Source: Marinoscillum sp040222955 (GTDB lineage: Bacteria > Bacteroidota > Bacteroidia > Cytophagales > Cyclobacteriaceae). Taken from it: DNA of 64,000 nt. Positions 26,229 to 36,246 of the stretch are shown one piece after another. How positions within the stretch are numbered: the first letter of the stretch is position 1; every line of letters starts with the position of its first letter. The stretch spans positions 682,001-746,000 of the forward strand of contig NZ_JAVKCA010000007.1 in assembly GCF_040222955.1 (NCBI RefSeq), in the 5' to 3' direction. The notes under the pieces are model-generated. The model was not told the DNA's origin and did not search any database. It worked only from the letters and a program-made list of their open reading frames with translations. Both the position numbers and the translations under genes were made by a program.

Positions 26229-28469
26229 TCACCGACGAATAATGATTCTATCGGAATAATGCCTACCATCACTGATGTACTTCACCAGATAAAGACCCGG
26301 ACTCAAAGTATCTGGTATCTGTACCTGATTGGCACCAGCCGATTGTGTGAAAATGACCCTGCCGCCCATATCACAGATCGATACATTACTAATATTATTC
26401 TTACCAAATGTTATATATTGACCTGCACTTACCGGATTTGGGTAAACGAATGAATGACCACCATCTACCTTAAGCGGGTCTTCCTGCACCTCCGGCCTCT
26501 GAACCTGATCAGCCGTCACTCCCCAGATAGAGGTAAGATCCCAGGCTTCTAAGGACAATAACTCGGTCGGCCCATTTTCACTAAAAAGGGACAATCCGGT
26601 ACTTAAAACATTGGTGAATGCCAGTGAGCTTATGGAAGTCTGATAATCATTAGCAAACACCTCTACTGATGCCTGATCAATGAAAATATGTAAATCAAGA
26701 ACACTATCCATCGGAAAATGGACCGGTGCTACTGACTTGCGCTTATAGGCAAAACTAAACGGCGTGCCTGATCGATCAAGTTCCAATGTGGATGACGCTG
26801 CATCATAAGTAATTTTAACACCTTCATTATCATCGGACTGGGCGAGGGTTATTCCAAAAACCTGATCTCTGTTGCTGACTTTAAAGGATAGTTTCAGCTC
26901 ATAGACGTTCCACTCTGGCTGAAATACTGTGACCGGTAGTATTCCATCCACCTGCTGTTTTGTTATTGAATATTCGTTGCCTCGGAGCCCTTTCAACTCC
27001 TCAATAGGCTGCTGAATCAGCTGAAACCCAAATTCATTTTTTACCAGACTCAATGCTCGTGGAATGGATTGATTTCCTTTCCATGGCCGAGTGGGCACAT
27101 CGCGGGCATATGTCCAGTTGCCCATCCATGCCAACCAAACCTTGCGGTTATCGTCAAAGTCATAGTTTCTAAACGTCTTCCCGGCATAAAAATCATATCC
27201 CCAATCAGCCCAGTTGGCATTTTCTGTCCGGGTGTCATACAGCTCATCAGAAAACACAATGTGATCGACCAATACATGTCCCCATCCTCCTGTGGCTTCA
27301 TCTACTATCTCAATATGCCCGGTCTGCCCGATAAATTCACTCACAGACACCCCCCGCCATTGCATGATTTCAGTATTGCTGGAACTTGCTATTGACTGTA
27401 CAACCTCTCCATTTACAACTAACCTGAAGCCCAATTCATTGGCTGAAGCGCCACCACCTATTTGAAAATTGATAAACGGCCTGCTAATTTCAAATTCCGG
27501 GGAAATGAGCTTCCCGGTAGAACCATCACCATTCAAAAAACTATTGACGAGACTTTTGCCTGTATATCCCATCACTTCCTGCTGATCAGAGAAGGTACCT
27601 GTAGCAGGAGCATCCCCAAAAGATTCACCCTGCACAGTCCAATCACCATATCCAGCTTCGAAATCCTCAAACACCTCTCCGCCAACGTGACTTCCCGTGA
27701 AGAAATTCTCCTCCGGGTCAATCCTAAAAGTAGTGCCATCAAAATCCCCTACCCAAAACTGCATTCGGTTGGGTCCCATGCCACAGGTCATCACCCATTT
27801 CATATTTTGGGGATCACCATTAAGTGGCAGCTCAAACAGATCTGGCACTTCCCATATTTCCTTGCGTGCGCCATACCCTTCAAAAGTGCTTTCGTAATCC
27901 CATACTTTAAGATCATCAGAAGTATAGATCCTGATGCCCCGGTCTACAGGTTTCGTAATGACCATTACCCATTTACCGGTTTGTTCATACCAAAAGACCT
28001 GTGGGTCTCTGAAATCAGGCTCATTACTTTCAATGACGGGGTTGCCATCATAGTACTCAAATGACCCATGGTTGAGACTGGTAGAAATGGCCTGATGCTG
28101 GTGACCTGTGGCATCTTCGTGCAAGGTGTAAACAGCGATCATAGCAGTATCTTCAGCTGAATTAAATCCAGCCGTGTTCTCAATATCCATCACTACAGAC
28201 CCAGACCAGTTTCCGAAACCAGAGGGTGTACCATGAAGCGCATTATTATTGATTTCTTCCCAATGAACCATGTCTTCAGAACGCAGGTGTCCCCACCAAA
28301 ACAGGTGGTACTTACCACCGAATTTCATAGGCCCATTTGGGTCACCCATGAAACCACTGCGAGGAGAAGCGTGATACTGTGGCCGATACATCTCCGTATA
28401 CACATCCTGCGCACAGAGTTTGCCTGCCACACACATCAACATCAACAAACGTATAAATATCCTTGTCAT
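26229..28469 (-). CDS. T9SS-secreted GH32 with shortened active-site loop and inserted beta-sandwich module (locus A)
   Basis: A 746-residue protein with a signal peptide (MLMCVAGKLCAQ). The nucleophile block is FMGDPNGPM (Asp43) instead of WMNDPNG. The following YHLFWWGHLRSEDMVHW lacks about ten residues that normally include FYQ and WGxMHW. RDP is at 154-156 (DFRDPQVFW) and the acid/base block is WEVPDLF (Glu207) rather than WECPDLF. An inserted module occupies about 266-410 (FEDFEAGYGDWTVQGESFG ... EATGGWGHVLVDHIVFSD). The C-terminal beta-sandwich has IFIDQASVEVFANDYQ, and the end is a T9SS sorting domain (FVYPNPVSAGQY, SPGLYLVKY). It is first after the DUF4960 gene, from which a hairpin separates it. 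Confidence 0.9.
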   Translation of the reverse strand: MTRIFIRLLMLMCVAGKLCAQDVYTEMYRPQYHASPRSGFMGDPNGPMKFGGKYHLFWWGHLRSEDMVHWEEINNNALHGTPSGFGNWSGSVVMDIENTAGFNSAEDTAMIAVYTLHEDATGHQHQAISTSLNHGSFEYYDGNPVIESNEPDFRDPQVFWYEQTGKWVMVITKPVDRGIRIYTSDDLKVWDYESTFEGYGARKEIWEVPDLFELPLNGDPQNMKWVMTCGMGPNRMQFWVGDFDGTTFRIDPEENFFTGSHVGGEVFEDFEAGYGDWTVQGESFGDAPATGTFSDQQEVMGYTGKSLVNSFLNGDGSTGKLISPEFEISRPFINFQIGGGASANELGFRLVVNGEVVQSIASSSNTEIMQWRGVSVSEFIGQTGHIEIVDEATGGWGHVLVDHIVFSDELYDTRTENANWADWGYDFYAGKTFRNYDFDDNRKVWLAWMGNWTYARDVPTRPWKGNQSIPRALSLVKNEFGFQLIQQPIEELKGLRGNEYSITKQQVDGILPVTVFQPEWNVYELKLSFKVSNRDQVFGITLAQSDDNEGVKITYDAASSTLELDRSGTPFSFAYKRKSVAPVHFPMDSVLDLHIFIDQASVEVFANDYQTSISSLAFTNVLSTGLSLFSENGPTELLSLEAWDLTSIWGVTADQVQRPEVQEDPLKVDGGHSFVYPNPVSAGQYITFGKNNISNVSICDMGGRVIFTQSAGANQVQIPDTLSPGLYLVKYISDGRHYSDRIIIRR

Positions 28470-28490
28470 AATTGGGATTTAAATAGAACA

Positions 28491-28518
28491 AGTAGCCATG
28501 CCAGGCGGCACGGCTACT
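28491..28518 (-). terminator. Intercistronic hairpin between the DUF4960 and GH32 genes (locus A)
   Basis: Outer arms AGTAGCC (28491-28497) and GGCTACT (28512-28518) and inner arms TGCC/GGCA form an 11-bp stem with one mismatch and a 4-nt loop. On the minus strand it is followed by a short U-containing stretch (TGTTCTATTT). It sits at the same place as the terminator-like hairpin in locus B, so partial termination or 3'-end protection is plausible. Confidence 0.5.
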
Positions 28519-28529
28519 CGCAAAAATGT

Positions 28530-29807
28530 TTATTCCTCCAGGGCCTTATCTGCCAGATACAGCAGGCTGTTTTTTGTAAGAGATGGAATGTTATCATTGT
28601 TAGTAACATCACCTACATACCAGTCGTATGTACCGCCCAAAATGGCAATTACGGTTCCCTTATTACCACTTGCAGCCCATTCCACCATTTGAGGCTCGTT
28701 TTGTCCACAATTTTCAACCAGGATGGATGCTCCTGTCATTTCTTCAAAGGCAGCACGACGATCATCCAATGGATCAGTATCACCATTTGGTGCCCATGGA
28801 CCAAAGTTGAGGTTGTATTGGTTAGATCTGTTTTTCTTCTTAGTGCCAGACTCCAGCGTGATAAAAAATGGCGCAGGGCACCCTTCATCAGTACTCGTCA
28901 CAATGCCGCTAAACAAAGGACTAGAGGTTTCTCCGGCCCATCTTACTCCCCAGGCTCCGTCAGTAGCACCTTCATCCACAGCCAACCCTCCAAAGGAATT
29001 GTTGGGAGCAAGGTCAGCAGAAGCTACTACACCTATTTCGTCTACCATTGACCCTGCGAAGTTGCCTAAAAACAGGTTACCTCCTGCTTCATAATAGGTC
29101 TTGACAGCAGCTACAAAATCAGCGGACAAAGTCTCACAAGGCGTGTCAAACCCAATCCCTGATTCCATCAACAGGCAGTGATTTGAATTGTTTGGGAACT
29201 GAGCGACTTCACCGCCCCACCAGCCTCCATCAAACTGAATCCATACGGCATGATACCCACTAAGATCGGCACCACCAGCCACGTCCTCTATGGAGTGATA
29301 GGCCACCTCTGTAGTGGAAGACGCCATATTCTCTGCAAACCATGTGGCAGCCTCCTGATCATCATTGAGATCAAAGTCTGAACCATCCAGGACATCCCAG
29401 GAAGCTGCAGTATTCTCTGCTGCCACACCTACGAAAGCAATCTTCCTCAAATCCGCCTGTGAAATAGAAACTGTATACGCTACGGAAATGCTACCAGACT
29501 TGTCAGTCACGGTATAAACCACAGGTTCGGTGAAATCAACCGCCGAGCCAGACTCGGGGCTTACACTTGCACCCTCAGACACAGTTACTACCGGAGTGAC
29601 CGCTGTAATATCTGCTGCGGCCGGCAGCTCCAGCATAACCGTCTTATCTGCTTCATCAATAGATCCACTAATTTCGTCTACCGTGAAACTGATCATAAAT
29701 GCATCACCAGGAGTGACTTCCTCATCCTTACATGAGATTACCATCATAGTAGCTGCTACCATGAGCAAAGCCACCAAAAACTTCATATTTGTCTTCATCA
29801 TCTTCAT
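28530..29807 (-). CDS. DUF4960-type surface fructan-binding lipoprotein (locus A)
   Basis: About 425 residues from the ATG at 29807 (MKMMKTNMKFLVAL), chosen because it precedes a lipoprotein signal ending MVISC. A frame start at 29858 would overlap the SusD gene. Residues of about 30-115 form an Ig-like domain (SVSPESGSAVDFTEPVVYTVTDKSG). The rest has a Rossmann-like or amidotransferase-like look (KIAFVGVAAENTAASWDVLD ... AVKTYYEAGGNLFLGNFAGSMVDEIG ... GTVIAILGGTYDWYVGD) and matches DUF4960. Proteins of this kind follow SusD in levan loci (BT1761 in B. thetaiotaomicron is the known example) and bind the polysaccharide at the surface. Binding to fructan is therefore likely, not shown. Confidence 0.78.
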   Translation of the reverse strand: MKMMKTNMKFLVALLMVAATMMVISCKDEEVTPGDAFMISFTVDEISGSIDEADKTVMLELPAAADITAVTPVVTVSEGASVSPESGSAVDFTEPVVYTVTDKSGSISVAYTVSISQADLRKIAFVGVAAENTAASWDVLDGSDFDLNDDQEAATWFAENMASSTTEVAYHSIEDVAGGADLSGYHAVWIQFDGGWWGGEVAQFPNNSNHCLLMESGIGFDTPCETLSADFVAAVKTYYEAGGNLFLGNFAGSMVDEIGVVASADLAPNNSFGGLAVDEGATDGAWGVRWAGETSSPLFSGIVTSTDEGCPAPFFITLESGTKKKNRSNQYNLNFGPWAPNGDTDPLDDRRAAFEEMTGASILVENCGQNEPQMVEWAASGNKGTVIAILGGTYDWYVGDVTNNDNIPSLTKNSLLYLADKALEE

Positions 29808-29823
29808 TTGTTTGGTTATTTTA

Positions 29824-31557
29824 TCAGTTATATCCTTTATTCTGTATGTACCTGCCATTGCTCAGGTTAATCTGCTGCTGCGGTATCGGCAAATACTCAT
29901 GTTTGCCCGCTTCAAACTGTGCTGATTGCAGATATTCTCTTTTTGATTTTTCGGTAATGAAATACTCATTGATCTCCTGAGCGGCTACTCCCCACCTGAC
30001 CAGATCAAAGAATCGGTGTCCTTCCATGGCGAGTTCAAGGCGCCTCTCCCACCTGAGCGCCTGGCGGGCGTAAGTCTGTGTCCAGGAAGAGCCTTCATAA
30101 AGAGCCACATTGTAATTGGAAAGGGGTGCGCCATTGGAGTACTGGAGCAATTCTGTGCTATTAATGGTCCGTTGCCTGATTTGATTAATAATAGGCAAGG
30201 CTTCCCCTTGTCTGCCGAGTTCTATCAATGCTTCTGCTTTCCACAAGAGCACATCGGCGAACCTGATCAAAATCGTATTTTTAGAACTTGACATAAATGG
30301 AGGGATCCGTTCAAAGCATTCACAATTGGGTGATACATTTTCCTTTAGTGAGGAATAAGGTCCATAAATGCCCGGCTGACGTGCCCATTCATCTTCAGTA
30401 TAAATAATGGAAGTCTCATACTTCCAGGGCTTCTCAGGCTGTGCCACGGTGTGGTCTAACCGCGGATCAACAGTTTCTGAAGTTAAATCCAAATCGTTCT
30501 CATTAAAAGCATCAAACATCGGGAGTCCTGCTTCATCCGTTTTGAAGCTATTGACCAAATTTTGACTCGGTATATGAAACCAGCAGCAACCCAATTCGGT
30601 GCTCATTGGATTATTGAGCATAGATGAAAAATCAATATTCCCGGTGGTTGTGCCATCATCATGAGACCGCTGGATGGCCCAAACGGATTCCCTGCCATTT
30701 TCAAATTCCCAGAGGAAAGGATTGGCAAAATCTGACTCCAGACTATACTGCCCTGATCCGATTACCTCGTCCACCAGTGTAACCACTTCTTCCATTTTTT
30801 CGGCATTGACAGCAACTACCTGATGGTCTTCGTTTTGCTCATAGGCCTGATACAGGAGTACTTTGGCCAGATAAGCCTTGGCAGTGAACTTGCCAGGCCT
30901 GCCGGCATCTGTCTGACTTTCAGGTAAGCCACTAGCCGCTGCCCTAAATTCTGATGCTACCAAATCCCATAGCTCCTGATCGGTATATACGGTATTGGAA
31001 ATAGCCTCAATCTCTTCTACCGATGCTTGCTCATCTATCCATGGGATGTGCTTGAAAAGTATCTTGAGATCAAAGTAGTAATGTCCCCGCAAGAACCTCA
31101 TCTCAGCAATTCGCTGACTCTTCTTAGGATAGGCGGTTTCATCCACATCCTGCAACCTTCTGAGGGCATTGTTTACTCTGGAAATAGCCGTGTACTGCCT
31201 TTCCCATTTTTTGTTATCCAAATCACCTAACACGGATGGCGCATATGCACTCATATCCGGCTGGATGGTGGAAAAAACCTCCATGGCATGATAGATAGAA
31301 ATATCAGCCGGTCCGTCACCACCTTTGTAGGCATCTCCTGATCGAAGATCACCCCATGGCCACAGCATATTGGGCACGGTATAATGATCGTTACCCAGCA
31401 TAGCGTATGCTGCGATCACCAGTCCATCGATATTTTCAGGTGAATTGAGGGCTTCATCGCCTACCACTCCCTGGGGGCTCACTTCGAGAAAATCACTACA
31501 TGAGATGCTCATCATGGCAACCAGTAGTATGAGAAGGTATCTTTGTATCAATTTCAT
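29824..31557 (-). CDS. SusD/RagB-family glycan-binding lipoprotein (fructan locus A)
   Basis: A 577-residue lipoprotein (signal ends MMSISC, Cys20) with the SusD fold: EMRFLRGHYYFDLKILFKHIPWID in the TPR region and the C-terminal RQALRWERRLELAMEGHRFFDLVRWG signature shared by many Bacteroidota SusD proteins. It pairs with the SusC encoded 25 bp upstream and is 16 bp from the DUF4960 gene. Context with GH32 enzymes and a fructokinase indicates fructan or fructo-oligosaccharide as ligand. Confidence 0.94.
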   Translation of the reverse strand: MKLIQRYLLILLVAMMSISCSDFLEVSPQGVVGDEALNSPENIDGLVIAAYAMLGNDHYTVPNMLWPWGDLRSGDAYKGGDGPADISIYHAMEVFSTIQPDMSAYAPSVLGDLDNKKWERQYTAISRVNNALRRLQDVDETAYPKKSQRIAEMRFLRGHYYFDLKILFKHIPWIDEQASVEEIEAISNTVYTDQELWDLVASEFRAAASGLPESQTDAGRPGKFTAKAYLAKVLLYQAYEQNEDHQVVAVNAEKMEEVVTLVDEVIGSGQYSLESDFANPFLWEFENGRESVWAIQRSHDDGTTTGNIDFSSMLNNPMSTELGCCWFHIPSQNLVNSFKTDEAGLPMFDAFNENDLDLTSETVDPRLDHTVAQPEKPWKYETSIIYTEDEWARQPGIYGPYSSLKENVSPNCECFERIPPFMSSSKNTILIRFADVLLWKAEALIELGRQGEALPIINQIRQRTINSTELLQYSNGAPLSNYNVALYEGSSWTQTYARQALRWERRLELAMEGHRFFDLVRWGVAAQEINEYFITEKSKREYLQSAQFEAGKHEYLPIPQQQINLSNGRYIQNKGYN

Positions 31558-31582
31558 CTCTTATTTGATTAAGGTGTTTAGA

Positions 31583-34500
31583 TTAAAATCCTAGACTTAA
31601 ACCAGCGGTATAAATGGTCGGAATTGGAAATGCATAATTTGGGTTTTCTGGATCTGGTGCGGTAAAGCCCTTGCTCTTGAAGGTGAGTAGGTTTTGACCC
31701 TGCACAAATACCCTTACCTTTCTGACTCCAAGCCGATCTAACGTCGATTGTGGTAAACTGTAGCCTATCTGTAGGTTTCTAAGCTTCAGGTAGGAAGCAT
31801 TTTCTATGAAATAGGTCGACACTCTACCTTCGTTATTATTGTCAACTATGGTAAGTCTGGGAATGTCAGAGTCCTGATTGGTAGGTGACCATGCATCCAG
31901 GGTGCGCTCCCCCCAGTTGGTACCGGGCCACAAGGAGGCAAAATCCGTATAGGTCTTATAGCTATTGTAATACTCTATTCCTGCGACACCCTGCGCAAAT
32001 ACAGCGAACGAAAAGTTCCCGTACGTCGCATTGATATTGAGTCCATAGGATAAGGAAGGATCAGCTACCCCAATGAACGTCTGATCCTCATTGTTAATCA
32101 CATTGTCTCCATTGAGGTCTTTGTAACGAATCCGGCCCAACCCTTTTCCAGGCTGACTGGCATGACTGTCCACCTCTCCCTGAGTCTGAAACAATCCATC
32201 GGCCACATATCCATAGATAGAATTGACGGAGCGCCCTACCAGCGTCTCACCCAAAAGCTCTATTTTGGCATCGTTTGGCACAGCCCCGCTCAGAGGAGTA
32301 CGGATAAACAAGCTCTGAGGCATGCTCACCACCTCGTTAGTCAGTGAAGCCACATTACCAGACACATCAAAAGCCAGCTTTCCTATATGATCTTCATAAG
32401 TAAGGATAGCTTCTAAACCTTGGTTTCTGATGGTACCACCATTTACAAACTGTCCGCTTGCTTCTCCCACAGCTGACAAAAGGGTGCGGAAATAAAGAAT
32501 ATCGCTCGTCTCTTTGATGAAGTAATCCACCGATCCGGAGAATTTTCGCAAGACATAATCCATTCCAAAATCCCACTGTGTGGTAGTCTCCCACTTAAGG
32601 TTATCATTGGCTTGTTGATTGGTGATGTAACCAGAAGGAAGCTCTCCCATGTCAGCACCGGCTATGTCATAAGCCGTGCCCAGCGCCGGTCGGTAGCTTG
32701 GAGGATTTGGATTGTCCCAAATTGCATCTTCTTTTCCGTAGACAGGTCGGTAAATATTATACACTGCCAGAGGATCAATCTCCTGGTTACCATTTTGCCC
32801 CCAACTGGCACGAAGTTTTATATCTACAGGAGTGGCAATTAAACTTTTGAAAAACTCCTCGTTACTCAGCCTCCACCCAACGGAAGCTGCGGGAAAATTC
32901 CCGTACCTGTTATTCGCTCCAAACCGTGACGATCCGTCTCGTCTGATAGTGAATGATGCGAGGTATTTATCCTGGAGGCTGTAATCAAATTTACCAAAGA
33001 AAGACATCAGGGCCCATCGGTTTCCACCTCCACTATTTAATTGGTTCTCTGCACCAGCGCCGAGGTAAGCGTAGTTTGGATCCTCACTTATATAACCTTC
33101 CCTTGACGCACTAAACCATTCCTGAGCGTATTTGATCTGCTCTGTTCCACCCAGAAACTTCAACGACTGATTCTGTAGGTTTAAGTCATATGTAGCTGTG
33201 TTGGTCCAGATCCAGTTGCCACCGATACTGGTGTTATTGGCCACCATATTGTCCGGTTCAGATAAAAATCCGGAAACATACCTTTTCCTGATTGATCGAT
33301 TATAAAACAGGCTATAGTCTACCCCAAAGTTCGTTTTGAACTGTAAGTTCTTGACCGGATTGATCGCTATATAGGCGTTGCCAAAAGGCCTCACAAACTT
33401 GTAGCGGTTTTGCTTATTGTCTTCAATTAGCCGGACAGGATTTTGGCGGTCTGTCATACCGGATACGGGGCCACCCCAACCTCCTGCTTCGGTATGTACT
33501 GGCACAATTGGGTGCTGTACAAGTGAGGTAAACAATATCTCCCCGGCATTGATCTGAGTTTCTTCCTGATAGGTGACCTGGAAATTTTCCCCAATAGTGA
33601 TGAGATCATTCAGAAAACTGAAACTCGAATTAAATCGAGCATTGATCCGTTCGAAATTTGATTCCTTTATGGTTCCGTCGTTATCAAAATACCCCACAGA
33701 AAACATTATGTTTCCATTCTCCGATCCTTTGGAAATCCTGAGGTTATAAGATTGAATCACTGAGGGCTGAGAAACCTCATCAAACCAGTCCGTATCGGCC
33801 GGACGCATGGTCTGTTTGGCATCCAGGTACTCATTGTAGGTAATACCGCCAAGTGCCGGATTGTTGAGATCTCCGTTCCAGGAATAATTGTATATGGGGC
33901 TCGTTGGCTTAAGGCCAGCGTTGACAGAGGCCTGCCAAAAAACCTTACCTCGCTGATAGGTATTGAGTGGGTTCAGCTTAGTGGTATACTGCTGTAGTGA
34001 CCATGAAGCATCAAAATCGATCTGAGCTTCTTTGCTTTTCCCTCTTTTGGTGGTAATGATGATTACCCCATTGGCCGCCCGTGCCCCATAGATACTCGCT
34101 GAAGCCGCATCCTTAAGCACCTGTATAGAAGCGATATCGGCTGGATTAATTTCGTGCATTCCGGCCTTGGACGGCACTCCGTCTATGATATATAAGGGAT
34201 CATTGTTGTTGAGGGTGCCATTTCCCCTAATTCTAACAGTAGCTCCTGAACCAGGCGAACCATCCGTCGTAATAGAAACGCCTGGCACTCTCCCCTGTAT
34301 ATTTTTGATGATATTTCCAGGGGGGAGGTCCTTCACTTCCTCGAGATCAACGACTGCCACGGATCCGGTCAGGTCCTTCCTCCTTTCACTGGTATAGCCT
34401 ACAACCACCACTTCCTCCAGGGCTGTCACGTCAAACCCAAGGGTCAGATTGATAAGGGAGCGATCACCTACCTTAACCTCCTTTGGCTCATAGCCAATAA

Positions 34501-34714
34501 ATGAAACCACTAGTATATCGGCTTCAGAAGCCTCAAATTGAAAGGTCCCATTGACATCCGTAATCGTTCCGATGGAGGTTCCCTTTATCTGCACTGATGC
34601 ACCTGGCAAACCCTCTCCGGTTTCCTCATCGGTGATGGTACCCGATATTATCTTCTGTTGGGCATTAGCCAGCATACCCGTCAGCAATAATAAAAATGTC
34701 AAAAACTTCTTCAT
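31583..34714 (-). CDS. SusC/RagA TonB-dependent transporter (fructan locus A)
   Basis: A 1,043-residue outer-membrane transporter. Signal peptide (FLTFLLLLTGMLANAQ), carboxypeptidase-regulatory-like domain (ISGTITDEETGEGLPGASVQIKGT), TonB box region (LEEVVVVGYTSERRKDLTG), plug with IQVLKDAASASIYGARAANGVIIITTK, and a beta-barrel. The ATG lies 3 bp after the MFS permease stop codon, showing tight cotranscription of inner- and outer-membrane uptake proteins. Shares the 'VVVVGYTS.R.KDL.GSV' start with the locus B SusC, but overall divergence is large. Confidence 0.95.
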   Translation of the reverse strand: MKKFLTFLLLLTGMLANAQQKIISGTITDEETGEGLPGASVQIKGTSIGTITDVNGTFQFEASEADILVVSFIGYEPKEVKVGDRSLINLTLGFDVTALEEVVVVGYTSERRKDLTGSVAVVDLEEVKDLPPGNIIKNIQGRVPGVSITTDGSPGSGATVRIRGNGTLNNNDPLYIIDGVPSKAGMHEINPADIASIQVLKDAASASIYGARAANGVIIITTKRGKSKEAQIDFDASWSLQQYTTKLNPLNTYQRGKVFWQASVNAGLKPTSPIYNYSWNGDLNNPALGGITYNEYLDAKQTMRPADTDWFDEVSQPSVIQSYNLRISKGSENGNIMFSVGYFDNDGTIKESNFERINARFNSSFSFLNDLITIGENFQVTYQEETQINAGEILFTSLVQHPIVPVHTEAGGWGGPVSGMTDRQNPVRLIEDNKQNRYKFVRPFGNAYIAINPVKNLQFKTNFGVDYSLFYNRSIRKRYVSGFLSEPDNMVANNTSIGGNWIWTNTATYDLNLQNQSLKFLGGTEQIKYAQEWFSASREGYISEDPNYAYLGAGAENQLNSGGGNRWALMSFFGKFDYSLQDKYLASFTIRRDGSSRFGANNRYGNFPAASVGWRLSNEEFFKSLIATPVDIKLRASWGQNGNQEIDPLAVYNIYRPVYGKEDAIWDNPNPPSYRPALGTAYDIAGADMGELPSGYITNQQANDNLKWETTTQWDFGMDYVLRKFSGSVDYFIKETSDILYFRTLLSAVGEASGQFVNGGTIRNQGLEAILTYEDHIGKLAFDVSGNVASLTNEVVSMPQSLFIRTPLSGAVPNDAKIELLGETLVGRSVNSIYGYVADGLFQTQGEVDSHASQPGKGLGRIRYKDLNGDNVINNEDQTFIGVADPSLSYGLNINATYGNFSFAVFAQGVAGIEYYNSYKTYTDFASLWPGTNWGERTLDAWSPTNQDSDIPRLTIVDNNNEGRVSTYFIENASYLKLRNLQIGYSLPQSTLDRLGVRKVRVFVQGQNLLTFKSKGFTAPDPENPNYAFPIPTIYTAGLSLGF

Positions 34715-34717
34715 TTT

Positions 34718-36091
34718 TTAGTTATTAAGGTTTAATGAATGTTGTGCAGATAAACCTGCTACTGCTTCGTCTCCTGCTTCTATTTCTTCAAGTGATTTTC
34801 CTTTGGTTTCAGGCATGGCCTTCCAAACAAATAATAATTGGAGTATCATCATTGAAGTGAAAATCAAGAAGGTATTAGATGGCCCTATTTGTCTGGTGAT
34901 GTATGGAAAGATCAGCGCCACTGCTGCTGCAAGTATCCAATGAGTAAAGCTGCCTAAAGCCTGACCCGCCGCACGCACCTGATTGGGGAATATCTCTGAA
35001 ATGAACACCCAGATAACGGCCCCTTGAGAGAATGCAAAAAAGGCGATATAAATAAAGAAATAGATAGAAATACTCCCAAAATCTCTGATGTGGAACGACC
35101 AGGATATTAAGCCCAATGTGATGATAAGGCCGAAAGACCCTACGAGCATAAGAAAGCGCCTCCCAAACCGATCAATAAATGCCAGAGCCAGTAGCGTAAA
35201 GCAGAAGTTAACCACCCCAATCCCGATCGTGGAAATCAAGGAGCCAGACTTGCCCATTTCGGCCATCTCAAATATTCGAGGAGCGTAGTAAATGATGGCA
35301 TTGATACCCGAGAGCTGATTGAAAAACGCAAAACACACGACCAGAAAAATTTGGGTCTTATACTTAGTATTCCAAAGCGATTGTCTTTCCTCTTTACCTA
35401 CTGATGAATTTAATATGGAATTGATCTCAGCCTCTACCAGCCTGTGGTCGCGAATGGATAGTAAAATATCCCGCGCCTCGTCCACCTTGCCTTGCTTCAC
35501 GATTAGCCAACGCGGACTTTTCGGAACAAAAAGCACCGCAAACAGGAATATCAGAGCCGGAATCGCTTCTACCCCCAGCATCCATCGCCAGGCCATTTCA
35601 CCCATATCTGCTAACCCGTAGTTAGATAAATAGGCGATCAGTATGCCAAAAACGATATTGAACTGGAAGAGCGCCACCAACTTCCCCCTCGATCTGGCGG
35701 GAGCGATCTCTGAGATATACAGGGGGGCCGTCACCGAACTTACACCCACACCTATTCCACCAATAAATCTAAAAAACAAAAAGAGGTTCCAGTCAGTCGC
35801 CAATGCCGAGCCAACCGCCGAAATCCAATACAGCACGGCAATCCAAAACAATGAATACTTACGGCCCAGCCGCTCTGAGGGTATACCACCGAACAAAGCA
35901 CCTATCACGGTACCTATTAATGCTATAGAGACTGTAAAGCCATGCTGAATAGCAGTTAACCCCCAGATGCGCTGAACTTCCTGCTCAGCTCCCGATATCA
36001 CAGCTGTATCAAACCCAAAGAGAAATCCGCCCAGAGCAACTACTATAGCATAGGTGAGGATACGTACATCGTTCTTCTCAAAAACTTTCAT
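34718..36091 (-). CDS. Sugar-porter-family MFS permease, probable fructose importer (locus A)
   Basis: A 457-residue inner-membrane protein with 12 predicted hydrophobic segments. Sugar-porter signatures are present: GGFLFGFDTAVISGA in helix 1, SERLGRKYSLFW in loop 2-3, VPKSPRWLIVKQGK before the central loop, FNQLSGINAIIYYAPRIFE in helix 7, IDRFGRRFLML, and PETKGKSLEEIE after helix 12. It likely moves fructose or short fructans by proton symport into the cytoplasm for the PfkB kinase. It opens the operon that continues with susC, and follows a 274-bp regulatory gap after the sensor-regulator gene. Confidence 0.92.
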   Translation of the reverse strand: MKVFEKNDVRILTYAIVVALGGFLFGFDTAVISGAEQEVQRIWGLTAIQHGFTVSIALIGTVIGALFGGIPSERLGRKYSLFWIAVLYWISAVGSALATDWNLFLFFRFIGGIGVGVSSVTAPLYISEIAPARSRGKLVALFQFNIVFGILIAYLSNYGLADMGEMAWRWMLGVEAIPALIFLFAVLFVPKSPRWLIVKQGKVDEARDILLSIRDHRLVEAEINSILNSSVGKEERQSLWNTKYKTQIFLVVCFAFFNQLSGINAIIYYAPRIFEMAEMGKSGSLISTIGIGVVNFCFTLLALAFIDRFGRRFLMLVGSFGLIITLGLISWSFHIRDFGSISIYFFIYIAFFAFSQGAVIWVFISEIFPNQVRAAGQALGSFTHWILAAAVALIFPYITRQIGPSNTFLIFTSMMILQLLFVWKAMPETKGKSLEEIEAGDEAVAGLSAQHSLNLNN

Positions 36092-36246
36092 GCTAGCAAG
36101 TTATGAGATGAGTATCCTGCCGGATGTCAGAAATGTTTCAACAAATTACAAATTCGTTAACACAAATAGATTTATTTGAAAAAAGCTCATTAAAGCGACT
36201 TTTAAGGTGATTTAAATTATCCAAATCATAATTCGGCTATTTAGTT

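Noticed and set aside
28233..29051. Open frame of 272 codons on the plus strand across the end of the DUF4960 gene and the start of the GH32 gene
   Set aside because: It is antisense to two well-supported genes and crosses the intercistronic hairpin; no protein family is recognisable.
36147..36164. Sequence TACAAATTCGTTAACACA resembling the right half of the LacI operator, upstream of the locus A permease
   Set aside because: Only the right half matches well; the left half is poor and the site is not palindromic.
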